In this document: positions 24,564-33,125 of the stretch, one piece after another | How the letters are laid out: each line of letters opens with the position of its first letter | How positions within the stretch are numbered: position 1 is the stretch's first letter | NCBI RefSeq assembly: GCF_047638075.1 | Contig: NZ_JBLJBV010000044.1 | Location: 1-47,074 of the forward strand | DNA: 47,074 nt | Reading direction: 5' to 3' | Source of the DNA: UBA6197 sp047638075 | Lineage (GTDB): Bacteria; Pseudomonadota; Alphaproteobacteria; Rhodobacterales; Rhodobacteraceae | The notes under the pieces: generated by a model | Database searches by the model: none | Seen by the model: the letters and a program-made list of their open reading frames with translations, nothing else | Told to the model about the DNA's origin: nothing | Translations under genes and position numbers: made by a program

Positions 24564-25682
24564 TCAGACGGTCAGTGCATCGTCGGCGGTGATATGGGGC
24601 AGGCCAAGGGCCTCACCGACGGCGGCATAGGTCAGCTGGCCGGCGTGGACATTCAACCCCGCCTTCAGGTGAGGATCATCAGTACAGGCCTGTTTCCAGC
24701 CCTTGTCCGCCAGCGCCAGAATGAAGGGCAGCGTCGCATGGCCAAGCGCCATGGTCGCGGTACGGGCCACGGCGCCGGGCATGTTGGCAACGCAGTAATG
24801 GATGATCCCGTCCACCTCGTAGATGGGGTCCTGATGGGTGGTGGCGTGGCTGGTTTCAATGCAGCCGCCCTGATCAATGGCCACATCGACGATGACGGCG
24901 CCTGGCCGCATCCGGACCAGATCGCCCCGCTTTACCAGTTTGGGTGCCGAAGCCCCCGGCACCAGCACCGCGCCGATCACCATATCTGCCCGCGTGACAA
25001 GATCTGCCGTGACCGCCTGATTGGCGTATTGCGTGGTCAGCGTTCCGTGAAACAGGTCATCGAGAAAACTCAGCCGCGCGATAGAGCGGTCCAGCACCGT
25101 CACCCGCGCGCCCATGCCCACCGCAACGCGTGCAGCCGCCGTGCCCACCACACCACCGCCGATGATAACCACATCCGCCGGCGGCACACCCGGCACGCCG
25201 CCCAACAAGATGCCGCGCCCGCCGTTGGCCTTTTGCAGCGCCCACGCCCCGACTTGCGGTGCCAGTCGCCCCGCCACCTCGGACATCGGCGCCAGCAGCG
25301 GCAAACCTCCGGCACGGTCCGTCACGGTTTCATAGGCGATACAGGTTGCCCCCGAGGCCAGCAGATCCTTGGTTTGTGCGGGGTCTGGGGCAAGGTGCAG
25401 ATACGCAAACATGATCTGGCCTTTACGCAGGTATTTACGCTCGGCGGGCTGGGGCTCTTTGACTTTTACGATCATGTCAGCCTGGGTGAAAACCTCATCC
25501 GGGGCGGCCACGATCCGCGCGCCGGCCGCGGTATAATCCGCGTCAGTAAACCCCGCGCCAATACCGGCGCCGGTTTCCACCAGCACCTCATGGCCGTGGG
25601 CAACCGCCTCGCGTGCGGCATCGGGGATCAATCCAACGCGAAACTCTTGCGGTTTGATTTCTTTGGGGCATCCAATTCGCAT
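24564..25682 (-). CDS. ald: Alanine dehydrogenase
   Basis: NAD-dependent oxidative deamination of L-alanine to pyruvate and ammonium (reversible). 372 residues from the ATG giving MRIGCPKEIKPQEFRVG, the family N-terminus; upstream in-frame sequence is not conserved. Catalytic Lys is in VKVKEP near 75 and catalytic His in FAYLHLAPD near 96. The NAD-binding Rossmann loop is GGGVVGTAAARVA near 172-184, and HYCVANMPGAVARTAT near 300 is also typical. GGAAGG lies upstream of the ATG. The divergent Lrp-family gene next door is a typical regulator of ald. Confidence 0.96.
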   Translation of the reverse strand: MRIGCPKEIKPQEFRVGLIPDAAREAVAHGHEVLVETGAGIGAGFTDADYTAAGARIVAAPDEVFTQADMIVKVKEPQPAERKYLRKGQIMFAYLHLAPDPAQTKDLLASGATCIAYETVTDRAGGLPLLAPMSEVAGRLAPQVGAWALQKANGGRGILLGGVPGVPPADVVIIGGGVVGTAAARVAVGMGARVTVLDRSIARLSFLDDLFHGTLTTQYANQAVTADLVTRADMVIGAVLVPGASAPKLVKRGDLVRMRPGAVIVDVAIDQGGCIETSHATTHQDPIYEVDGIIHYCVANMPGAVARTATMALGHATLPFILALADKGWKQACTDDPHLKAGLNVHAGQLTYAAVGEALGLPHITADDALTV

Positions 25683-25856
25683 GCTGTCGCCTTCCCTGAT
25701 TCTGGCCGCGTCCTGTTTTTGCGCCGATTTGACCTTATAAGAAGAAGCATGACCTATCTTGTGCGTAATTGCGTTGAAAAGTTGAGTTTGTGATGCAATG
25801 TGTTTTGGTGGCAGTTGCGGCAATCAAGGCCGTTTTTCGCAGGAATGTGCGTGGAT

Positions 25857-26315
25857 ATGACATTAGACGCTACAGATCGACGTATTTTGAACGTACTGCA
25901 AAAGCAGGGCCGCATTTCGAACTCCGAGCTATCGGAGCGGGTCAACCTATCGGCGTCAGCCTGTCACCGGCGGGTGCAGCGGTTAGAGGAAGACGGGCTG
26001 ATTCGCGACTATGTGGCGCTGCTGGATGCCCGTAAACTGGGGCGCCCGACCACGGTTTTTGTCGAAATCACCCTGTCGGGGCAGGCTGATGAGGTGCTTG
26101 AGGCGTTCGAGCGCGAGGTGAAGAAGATCCCCGATGTGCTGGAATGCCACCTGATGGCAGGCAGCGCTGACTATCTGCTGAAGGTCGTGGCCGAGGATAC
26201 CGAGGATTTCGCGCGCATCCACCGCGCTTACCTGGCGCGCCTGCCCGGCGTGGCGCAGATGCAAAGCAGTTTCGCGCTGCGCACCGTGTTCAAAACTACC
26301 GCCCTACCGGTCTAG
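25857..26315 (+). CDS. Lrp/AsnC family regulator, probably of ald
   Basis: 152-residue transcription factor. The winged helix-turn-helix (about 5-60, with LDATDRRILNVLQKQGRISN and ACHRRVQRLEEDGLI) is followed by an RAM ligand-binding domain (about 65-145, with HLMAGSADYLLKVVAED). I use ATG 25857; GTG 25851 or ATG 25845 are possible, the nearest AGGA being at 25840. It is divergent from ald across about 170 bases, the layout of AldR-type activators that sense L-alanine and control alanine dehydrogenase. That regulatory link is inference. Its stop overlaps the convergent trkH stop in a shared CTAG. Confidence 0.9.
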   Translation: MTLDATDRRILNVLQKQGRISNSELSERVNLSASACHRRVQRLEEDGLIRDYVALLDARKLGRPTTVFVEITLSGQADEVLEAFEREVKKIPDVLECHLMAGSADYLLKVVAEDTEDFARIHRAYLARLPGVAQMQSSFALRTVFKTTALPV

Positions 26316-27760
26316 CCACGCCAGAAGCGCGGCAAAAACACCACCAGAATCGCCAAAAGACCCAGCCGACCCAGCAACATTGCCAGCGTCATGACCCAGG
26401 TCGCGGCGTCGTTGAAGTCAATCATCGTGCCGGTGCGCGCGGTCATCGGCCCCAGCGCGTAGCCGATATTTCCCAGCGAGGTCCAGATTGCGAACAGCGC
26501 CGAGGTCATATCGACCCCGGTCATGGAAACGGCCACCGAAAGCGTGCCCAGCGTCAGGATATACCCGGTGAAATACATCATCAGCGGGTTCAGCACATCA
26601 TCGCCCAGCGTCTTGCCGTCATAGCGCGGCATGACCAGCCGGTGCGGCGAATGCAGCTGCTGCACGGCGGCCCGGATGGCTGCCCCCAGTGCCTGCCAGC
26701 GAAACACCGACAATGACCCTGAACTGGATCCGGTGCAGCCGCCGATCATCCCAACGATGAACATGACAACAACCGGAAAATTACCCCAGGTGCTGATATC
26801 GGCTGATCCAAAGCCGGTTCCGGTCATGATTGAGGACAGATTGAACAACGTTTCACGCAAGGCAGGCTCAAACCCGACCTCGGTGCGGATCACGCGCCAT
26901 GCCACAACTGCCGCCGTGGCATAGCAAAACCAACGCAGCAGCCCGCGGATCTGTGTATCTAGCCAGATTGGCCGGGTCGCGCCGCGGGCCAATTGGGCAA
27001 ACCGGATGAAGGGCATCGCACTTAGCAGCATGAACAGCGCGCCGGCATATTCAGCCGGGCCAGAAAAGGCGGCGAAACTGGCGTCAGACGTGGAAAAACC
27101 GCCGGTTGATATGGTCGACATCGCGTGGATGATCGCCTCGAATGTGGTCATCCCCAGGGCGCCGTAGGTGATCGTGAACAGCAGTGTCAGGCCCAGATAG
27201 ACGACCACCAACGCGCGGGCAATATCGCGCGCCCTTGGCAGGATTTTACCAAGCGTATCAAAGCCTTCGGTGCGAAAGAACTGCATCCCTCCGATCCGCA
27301 TGACGGGCAGGAAGATCATCGCCACAAAGGCAATGCCCAAGCCCCCCATCCAGTTCAGCATACCGCGCCAAAGCACCACGCCGGGGGGTAGTGACCCCAA
27401 CCCCGGAAACACCGATGACCCGGTAGTGGTGATCCCTGAGACCGCCTCGAAGTAAGCGTCGGTCAGGGTGGCGTAGGGGGCGCCCTGCATGAAGGGCAAT
27501 GCGGCAAAAGCCGGTAAGACCACCCAGATGCCGGCCGTCAGTAAATAGGCCTGCCGCACCGAAAGCCCCTGCGGCGTGGGTGATCGGCTGGCAATTGCCA
27601 GCAACGTCCCCGTCAGCATGGTTTCGACCCCGGCCTCGAAAAAGGTTTGCCAGTTGCGGTTTGCGGTCAGCAGGTCAATGGTCATGGGTGCCAGCATGCT
27701 TGCCCCCAGTACGGCAAGGATCAGACCGAGGATGTGCAAGACGGGGCGTAGATCCAACAT
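26312..27760 (-). CDS. trkH: Trk-type potassium uptake protein TrkH
   Basis: Ion-conducting subunit of the low-affinity Trk potassium system. 482 residues from ATG 27758-27760 (MLDLRPVLHILGLIL); an upstream TTG at 27778 adds six residues and neither has a good ribosome site. It is hydrophobic throughout, with the four-fold pore-loop pattern: AVSGITTTGSSVF (about 113), MSTISTGGFSTSD (about 224), SSIMTGTGFGSAD (about 318) and a fourth SLGNIGYALGP (about 440), each contributing a filter glycine. The regulatory subunit TrkA is not in the window. It starts about 60 bases after the rpsU terminator. Confidence 0.94.
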   Translation of the reverse strand: MLDLRPVLHILGLILAVLGASMLAPMTIDLLTANRNWQTFFEAGVETMLTGTLLAIASRSPTPQGLSVRQAYLLTAGIWVVLPAFAALPFMQGAPYATLTDAYFEAVSGITTTGSSVFPGLGSLPPGVVLWRGMLNWMGGLGIAFVAMIFLPVMRIGGMQFFRTEGFDTLGKILPRARDIARALVVVYLGLTLLFTITYGALGMTTFEAIIHAMSTISTGGFSTSDASFAAFSGPAEYAGALFMLLSAMPFIRFAQLARGATRPIWLDTQIRGLLRWFCYATAAVVAWRVIRTEVGFEPALRETLFNLSSIMTGTGFGSADISTWGNFPVVVMFIVGMIGGCTGSSSGSLSVFRWQALGAAIRAAVQQLHSPHRLVMPRYDGKTLGDDVLNPLMMYFTGYILTLGTLSVAVSMTGVDMTSALFAIWTSLGNIGYALGPMTARTGTMIDFNDAATWVMTLAMLLGRLGLLAILVVFLPRFWRG

Positions 27761-27817
27761 GATACTCAACAAGGCCAATGCGGCGCTGCGAATGTCAATG
27801 GCACGGCGCAGGCCTGC

Positions 27818-27849
27818 AAAAAACCCCCGATGGCAGGGCCACGGGGGTT
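27818..27849 (-). terminator. Intrinsic terminator of rpsU
   Basis: On the minus strand ACCCCCG (27848-27842) pairs with CGGGGGT (27829-27823) around a 12-base loop, followed by TTTTTT (27823-27818). It lies 55 bases after the rpsU stop and 60 bases upstream of trkH, so it separates the two. Confidence 0.88.
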
Positions 27850-27903
27850 CCTCGGTGCGGGTTGCCCCGCCAGTGTTCCAGTCGCTTCAGACCGGCAAAG
27901 GGC

Positions 27904-28110
27904 TTAGAGTGCGCCTTCGCGTTGGGCCTTCTTGCGTGCCAGTTTACGGGCGCGCCGAACGGCTTCGGCTTGCTCGCGGGCTTTCTTCACGGACGGTTTT
28001 TCGAAATGTTGCTTGAGCTTCATTTCACGAAACACACCCTCGCGCTGAAGTTTTTTCTTCAGGGCACGAAGCGCCTGTTCGACGTTGTTGTCGCGAACGC
28101 TGACCTGCAT
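27904..28110 (-). CDS. rpsU: 30S ribosomal protein S21
   Basis: 68-residue basic protein starting MQVSVRDNNVEQALRALKKK, the standard alphaproteobacterial S21 with the KPSVKKAREQAEAVRRARKL helix. It binds the small subunit near the anti-Shine-Dalgarno region. GAAGGTGG lies upstream of the ATG. It is followed by a clear terminator and is divergent from the COQ9 gene across about 105 bases, an arrangement I recall as conserved in Rhodobacterales. Confidence 0.97.
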   Translation of the reverse strand: MQVSVRDNNVEQALRALKKKLQREGVFREMKLKQHFEKPSVKKAREQAEAVRRARKLARKKAQREGAL

Positions 28111-28216
28111 GTGGTTGTCACCACCTTCCTAAGTTTGAGTTGCATGAAATTGCAGGAAGCGGCCATATAGCAGGGCAATGGTGGTTTGTCTACTGCCGCG
28201 ACTGGAAGGAAAGCCG

Positions 28217-28882
28217 ATGAAAAACACTCGTTTGGAGGTGCCTGCCGCGCGGGCCGACCTGTTGGCGGCAATCGTCCCGCATGTGCCGTTTGACGGCTGG
28301 TCGGAACCGGCGTTTCGTGCGGCGGTGACCGATCTGGAAATGGATATGGGGCTGGCACGGGTGATCTGTCCGCGGGGGGCGGTGGATCTTGCGGTGGAAT
28401 ACCACCGTGCGGGCGATGAGCTGATGCTGTCGGCATTGGACGATGCGGAACTGGACGGCATGAAATTTCGCGAAAAGGTGGCGGCGGCGGTGCGGTTTCG
28501 GCTGGAAGAGGCCGACCCCGAACTGGTGCGGCGCGGCGCATCGGTCTTTGCGCTGCCCGCCAATATGGCGACAGGGGCTGCACTGATCTGGGGCACGGCG
28601 GATGCGATCTGGCGGGCACTGGGTGATGAAAGCCGTGATTTCAACTGGTATTCCAAGCGGTTGACGTTATCTGGCGTCTATTCGGCCACGGTGCTTTTCT
28701 GGGTCGGTGATACCTCTGACGGGCACGCCGCCACATGGGAATTTCTGGACCGCCGGATTGCAGATGTGATGCAGTTTGAAAAGGTGAAGGGGGCCGTCAC
28801 CACCAACCCCCTGATCAAGCGTTTGCTGGAAGGGGTCCGCGCACCAGCGCGTGAACCAATGCCGGGCCGAGAGGGGCTGTGA
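28217..28882 (+). CDS. COQ9 family protein
   Basis: 221 residues from ATG 28217, preceded by GGAAGGAAA. The COQ9 family adopts a TetR-like fold without DNA binding and presents lipid ubiquinone intermediates to the COQ7-type hydroxylase. Recognisable family sequence includes VPFDGWSEPAF near residue 22 (the helix-turn-helix remnant) and the C-terminal block YSKRLTLSGVYSATVLFWVGD near 142, followed by TWEFLDRRIADVM. The following quinone oxidoreductase gene overlaps by one base, tying the pair to quinone metabolism. Function here is by family. Confidence 0.92.
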   Translation: MKNTRLEVPAARADLLAAIVPHVPFDGWSEPAFRAAVTDLEMDMGLARVICPRGAVDLAVEYHRAGDELMLSALDDAELDGMKFREKVAAAVRFRLEEADPELVRRGASVFALPANMATGAALIWGTADAIWRALGDESRDFNWYSKRLTLSGVYSATVLFWVGDTSDGHAATWEFLDRRIADVMQFEKVKGAVTTNPLIKRLLEGVRAPAREPMPGREGL

Positions 28883-29865
28883 TGATGCAAGATATGATGC
28901 GCGCCGTTGAAATTACTGAACCGGGCGGACCCGAGGTGTTGCAACAGTGCCAGCGCCCGGTGCCGGTGCCGGGCTATGGCGAGATATTGATTGAAATTGC
29001 CTACGCGGGAGTTAACCGGCCTGACGCGTTGCAACGTGCGGGGGCCTATTTGCCGCCCCCCGGCGCCTCGGATCTGCCGGGGTTGGAGGCTGCGGGGCAC
29101 ATAGCCGCGCTGGGGCCGGGGGTTGCTGACTGGGCGGTGGGGGATGCGGTTTGCGCGCTGTTGCCCGGCGGGGGGTATGCGGAATACGCGGTGTGTCCGG
29201 CTGCTCATGCTTTGCCCATTCCGGCGGGAATGGATTTGAAATCAGCGGCTTGCCTGCCGGAAACCGCCTTTACCGTGTGGTCGAATGTGGTGATGCGCGG
29301 GGGGCTTCAGGCCGGAGAGCGGTTTTTGGTGCATGGCGGATCGTCGGGCATTGGCACCACTGCTATTCAGGTGGCAAAGGCACTGGGGGCGCGGGTATTT
29401 GCCACTGCCGGGTCGGATGAGAAATGCGCGGCCTGCACAGGTTTGGGGGCGGTGGCCATCAACTATCGCAACGCGGATTTTGTTGAGGTTTTACGCGGCG
29501 AGGGTGGGGCTGACCTTATCCTGGATATGGTAGGCGGAAGTTATATTTCGCGTAATATCAAAGCCTTGGCTGATGATGGGCGGATGGTGTTCATCGCCTT
29601 TCTGGAGGGTCCGAAAGCCGAGATCAACTTTGCCCAGGTGATGATGCGCCGCCTGACCCTGACGGGCAGCACGCTGCGCCCGCAATCGGACGGGGCAAAG
29701 GCTGCTATTGCGCTGGAATTAAAGAAGAACCTTTGGCCGTTGATTGCGACTGGCAAGGTTCAGCCCGTGCATGATTCGGAATTTGCGCTGGCCGATGCCG
29801 CTGCCGCCCATATCCGGATGGAGACCAGCGCGCATATTGGCAAGATCGTGCTAAAGGTGCGCTAG
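28882..29865 (+). CDS. NAD(P)H quinone oxidoreductase, PIG3 family
   Basis: 327-residue zinc-free medium-chain dehydrogenase/reductase of the PIG3 (TIGR02824) quinone oxidoreductase type. The GroES-like N-terminal half has VNRPDALQRAGAYLPPPGAS. The Rossmann half has HGGSSGIGTTAIQVAKALGA near 150 (NADPH-binding loop), then GADLILDMVGG. Starts possible at GTG 28879, ATG 28882 and ATG 28885; 28882 overlaps the COQ9 stop by one base and has GAGGGG five bases upstream. Co-transcribed with COQ9. Converges on the RNase T2 gene across 71 bases without an evident terminator. Confidence 0.9.
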   Translation: MMQDMMRAVEITEPGGPEVLQQCQRPVPVPGYGEILIEIAYAGVNRPDALQRAGAYLPPPGASDLPGLEAAGHIAALGPGVADWAVGDAVCALLPGGGYAEYAVCPAAHALPIPAGMDLKSAACLPETAFTVWSNVVMRGGLQAGERFLVHGGSSGIGTTAIQVAKALGARVFATAGSDEKCAACTGLGAVAINYRNADFVEVLRGEGGADLILDMVGGSYISRNIKALADDGRMVFIAFLEGPKAEINFAQVMMRRLTLTGSTLRPQSDGAKAAIALELKKNLWPLIATGKVQPVHDSEFALADAAAAHIRMETSAHIGKIVLKVR

Positions 29866-29936
29866 ATGCCGTAGAAAAACGGTGCGGAACCCGTACAGAG
29901 GCTATGCATACGTTTGGCATACGCCATAGCTGCGGC

Positions 29937-30572
29937 TTAACGGATTGCTTCCATCAGTGCGCCGGTCATTTTGCAATCACGTTGCAAGTCGGGGGCGCAG
30001 GGGCGGGGGGTCAAGTCTTTGGTCAGGCAGATGCGGGCCTCCTGGATCATGCCCTGGTCGCAGGTGATGGTGATCATGTCGGGGGCAAGGCTGGGGTTGG
30101 CCTCAAGAAACGCCTCTTCGACGATCGCGGCGGGTAGTTTCACGTCCTTGTGCAAGGTCCTGAAAACATCGGGGATGACAATGCTGTCATAGGCTTGCCG
30201 CGAGGTTGCAAAATAGTCCGCTGCCGGAATACCGGCGCAGCGGCCGTGCTTTTTCCATTGATACCACGCCAGCCCGCCGGACCCCATGATGTCTTTCATC
30301 GCGTCGGATTGGCGTCGGGTCGGGTCACGGTGCGGGGTGTGGCAATAGCTGGGCCAGCCGCGTTCATACTGCGGCCAAAGCCCGTGCAGGGTAAAGCCGA
30401 AGTCATGCCGGGGGTGGCATTGGTCGTCTTTGCGGGCATCGCCGGTGGTGCTGCACCAGGTTGGCGACCAGCCCAATGACAGGACGTAATAGTCAAACTT
30501 ACCCGCCTTTTCGCCCTCGGCCGAAAGCGGGCTGGCCAGCAGCATCAGAGCGAGGGCAAGGTAGTGGCGCAT
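29937..30572 (-). CDS. Secreted ribonuclease T2 family protein
   Basis: 211 residues with a Sec signal peptide (MRHYLALALMLLASPLSAEG, cleavage about residue 18), so periplasmic. The first active-site segment FTLHGLWPQ (near 60) is intact with its catalytic His. The second reads YQWKKHGRC (near 108): the catalytic His is present, but Gln stands where the acid/base Glu usually is and Tyr where a His is common. RNase T2 enzymes cleave RNA via 2',3'-cyclic phosphates; activity of the Gln form is uncertain. Several Cys could form the family's disulphides. It is divergent from trcR. Confidence 0.88.
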   Translation of the reverse strand: MRHYLALALMLLASPLSAEGEKAGKFDYYVLSLGWSPTWCSTTGDARKDDQCHPRHDFGFTLHGLWPQYERGWPSYCHTPHRDPTRRQSDAMKDIMGSGGLAWYQWKKHGRCAGIPAADYFATSRQAYDSIVIPDVFRTLHKDVKLPAAIVEEAFLEANPSLAPDMITITCDQGMIQEARICLTKDLTPRPCAPDLQRDCKMTGALMEAIR

Positions 30573-30695
30573 TTTCTCTTTTCTCTGGTCCTGATCGGCA
30601 CTATATAGACGGCAATTCCCCCTGAAAACGTGGAATGGCGGCTAAGGTCGCAGCCGTTTTCCCGGCACGGGAGAGATTTGTAAAGGAGAGATCCG

Positions 30696-31451
30696 ATGAG
30701 CAAACCCTTGATGTCAAAGGCGACCGCCGTTTGGCTGGTGGATAATACGACGCTGACCTTCAAGCAGGTGGCTGATTTTTGCGGAATACACGAGCTGGAA
30801 GTGCAGGGCATTGCCGATGGCGATGTGTCGGCGGGCGTGAAGGGGTTTGACCCGGTTGCGTCGAACCAGCTGGACCCCGAAGAGATCAGGAAGGGCGAGG
30901 CAGACCCGCTATACAAGCTGCGGCTGAAATTCAACGCCGCCGCCGTGGGCGAGGAAAAGCGCCGTGGGCCGCGCTATACGCCGCTGTCGAAGCGTCAGGA
31001 CAGGCCGGCCGCGATTTACTGGTTGGTGAAGTTCCATCCGGAATTGGCCGATGCGCAGATTGCGCGTCTGGTGGGCACGACGAAGCCGACGATCGCCTCG
31101 ATCCGTGAGCGCACGCATTGGAACATCGGCAATATCACCCCGATTGATCCGGTCGCGCTGGGGCTGTGCCGGCAGACGGAACTGGATTCGGAAGTGCAAA
31201 AGGCCGCCAAGAAAAAGGCAGCCGAGGGCGGGCTGATGACCGATGACGAGCGGCGCAAGCTGGTCTCGACCGAGACCAGCCTTGCCATGGGGCAAGAGCC
31301 GCGGATTTCGGGGTTGGAACATCTGAGCCAGCCGCACCGGGATGATGAAGAAAAATCACCGCGCGATTTTTCGAATGCCGACAGTTTCTTCAATCTGCCG
31401 GATGCGGATGATGAGGATGACGAGGACGAAGATCACGGCAAGCGCAGCTGA
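30696..31451 (+). CDS. trcR: DUF1013 protein, TrcR-type cell cycle regulator
   Basis: 251-residue alphaproteobacterial protein of the DUF1013 family, named cell cycle transcriptional regulator TrcR in Caulobacter-related annotation. N-terminal HTH-like region: TAVWLVDNTTLTFKQVADFCGIHELEVQGIADG (split near 10-45). Core has GPRYTPLSKRQDRPAAIYWL (about 88-107) and LVGTTKPTIASIRERTHWN (about 125-143), which looks like a second helix-turn-helix. The C-terminus is strongly acidic (DADDEDDEDED) before a basic KRS end. AAAGGAG lies upstream of the ATG. Single gene with its own terminator, divergent from the RNase T2 gene. Confidence 0.88.
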   Translation: MSKPLMSKATAVWLVDNTTLTFKQVADFCGIHELEVQGIADGDVSAGVKGFDPVASNQLDPEEIRKGEADPLYKLRLKFNAAAVGEEKRRGPRYTPLSKRQDRPAAIYWLVKFHPELADAQIARLVGTTKPTIASIRERTHWNIGNITPIDPVALGLCRQTELDSEVQKAAKKKAAEGGLMTDDERRKLVSTETSLAMGQEPRISGLEHLSQPHRDDEEKSPRDFSNADSFFNLPDADDEDDEDEDHGKRS

Positions 31452-31472
31452 CCCAGCCGCCCCAGTAATTGG

Positions 31473-31502
31473 AAAGGCCGCTCGGATGGGCGGCCTTTTT
31501 CG
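31473..31502 (+). terminator. Intrinsic terminator of trcR
   Basis: AAAGGCCGC (31473-31481) pairs with GCGGCCTTT (31490-31498), a 9-bp stem with an 8-base loop followed by a run of T. It lies 22 bases after the trcR stop. Confidence 0.88.
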
Positions 31503-31510
31503 TTGTGTTT

Positions 31511-31534
31511 GAGTATTTTTACCAAAAAAAAGCC
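31511..31534. repeat. Single arm of the GAGTATTT palindrome family
   Basis: GAGTATTTTTACCAAAAAAAAGCC matches the arm at 36170-36192 in 20 of the first 23 positions when aligned without gaps. It lies between the trcR terminator and the gabD stop. No clear complementary arm is adjacent. On the minus strand it supplies a T8 tract about ten bases after a GCCCG/CGGGC hairpin downstream of gabD, so it may help terminate that transcript. Confidence 0.7.
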
Positions 31535-31559
31535 GCAAGCCCGCGCTCTTTCGGGCCGG

Positions 31560-33038
31560 TCAGATCGACAGGCAGATGTATTTCATCTCCAGGTAGTCTT
31601 CGGTGCCGTGGTGGCTGCCTTCACGGCCAAGGCCCGATTGTTTGACGCCGCCGAATGGGGCAACCTCGGTTGAGATGATGCCGGTATTGACGCCGACGAT
31701 GCCGTATTCCAGCGCCTCTTGCACGCGGGTGATACGGCCGATGTCGCGGGCATAGAAATAGGTGGCAAGGCCAAAAATGGTAGCATTGGCTTTGGCGATG
31801 ACTTCATCCTCGGTCTCGAATTTGAAGAGAGGGGCGAGGGGGCCGAAAGTTTCTTCTGACGATACGATCATGTCTTCGGTTACACCGGTCACGACGGTAG
31901 GTTCAAAGAAAGTGCCGCCCAGGGAATGACGCTTGCCGCCTGTGATGACCTTGCCGCCGCCGGCGAGCACATCAGCGATGTGCTGCTCTACCTTTTCGAC
32001 GGCGCTTTCGTTGATCAACGGGCCTGTTGTGGTGCCGTCTTTCAGCCCGTCACCGATTGTCAGTTTCCGGGTTGCGGCTGCCAGTTTTTCAGCGAAGGCG
32101 TCATAGACGCCGGCTTGCACATAGATCCGGTTGGCGCAAACACAGGTTTGGCCGTTGTTGCGGAATTTGGACACCATTGCGCCTTCGACGGCTGAGTCCA
32201 GATCGGCGTCATCAAAAACGATGAAGGGCGCGTTGCCGCCCAGTTCCATCGAGCATTTCATTACCTGTTCAGCGGCCTGGCGCATCAGGATGCGGCCTAC
32301 TTCGGTAGAGCCGGTGAAGGTCAGTTTGCGCACGGCGTGATTTTCGCAAAACTCTTTGCCGATATCGGAGGATTTGCGTGAGGTGATGACCGAGAAAATA
32401 CCTTTTGGCAGGCCGGCGCGTTCGCCCAACACGGCCAGTGCCAGCGCTGATAGCGGGGTTTCGGCCGCGGGACGGGCAACAAAGCCGCAGCCGACCGCGA
32501 GGGCGGGGCCACATTTGCGGGTGATCATCGCATTGGGGAAATTCCACGGTGTGATTGACCCCACCACCCCGATCGGCTGTTTGATCACGGTGATGCGTTT
32601 GTCCGGTTGGTGGCCGGGGATGGTTTCGCCGTAGATGCGTTTGGCCTCTTCTCCGAACCACTCGATAAAGGCGGCGCCGTAGGCGACTTCGCCCTTGGCT
32701 TCGGCCAGAGGTTTGCCCATTTCGGCGGTCAGGATAGCGCCAAGGTCGTCTTGGTTGGCCATCATCAGATCGAACCATTTGCGCAGGATCTGCGCACGTT
32801 CCTTGCCGGTGCGTGCAGCCCATTCTTTCATGGCGGATTCTGCGGCGGCAATGGCGCGGGCGGTCTCGGCGCGGCCAAGGTTGGGGACGTGGCAGATCAC
32901 ATCGCCGCGTGCGGGGTTGGTGACGGCAAAGGTGGTGCCGTCGTCGGCCTGGATCCATTCACCGGCGACGTAGGCACGGGTTGCCAGAAGTGTAGGATCC
33001 TTGAGCAGGGATTTTAGTTCAGTTGCGGAATCAAGCAT
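31560..33038 (-). CDS. gabD: NAD(P)-dependent succinate-semialdehyde dehydrogenase
   Basis: Oxidises succinate semialdehyde to succinate, joining 4-aminobutyrate breakdown to the TCA cycle. 492 residues from the ATG giving MLDSATELKSLLKDP; an open frame extends far upstream but is not family-like. Typical sequence: TPWNFPNAMITRKCGPALAVGC near 160-180, FTGSTEVG near 240, catalytic Glu in MELGGNAP near 264 and catalytic Cys in NNGQTCVCANR near 298. The usual Lys of the cofactor-site KPAxxTP motif is Arg (VARPAAETPLSAL). No GABA transaminase is nearby, so another aldehyde such as glutarate semialdehyde is possible. Divergent from the alpha/beta hydrolase. Confidence 0.9.
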   Translation of the reverse strand: MLDSATELKSLLKDPTLLATRAYVAGEWIQADDGTTFAVTNPARGDVICHVPNLGRAETARAIAAAESAMKEWAARTGKERAQILRKWFDLMMANQDDLGAILTAEMGKPLAEAKGEVAYGAAFIEWFGEEAKRIYGETIPGHQPDKRITVIKQPIGVVGSITPWNFPNAMITRKCGPALAVGCGFVARPAAETPLSALALAVLGERAGLPKGIFSVITSRKSSDIGKEFCENHAVRKLTFTGSTEVGRILMRQAAEQVMKCSMELGGNAPFIVFDDADLDSAVEGAMVSKFRNNGQTCVCANRIYVQAGVYDAFAEKLAAATRKLTIGDGLKDGTTTGPLINESAVEKVEQHIADVLAGGGKVITGGKRHSLGGTFFEPTVVTGVTEDMIVSSEETFGPLAPLFKFETEDEVIAKANATIFGLATYFYARDIGRITRVQEALEYGIVGVNTGIISTEVAPFGGVKQSGLGREGSHHGTEDYLEMKYICLSI

Positions 33039-33125
33039 GGTGTCTCTCTCTTTTGGATTGATAGAAAGGAACCATGAGGGTGACGTGAAGTCCATCCCGA
33101 GGGTTGAACAAAGGAAACCAGAATT

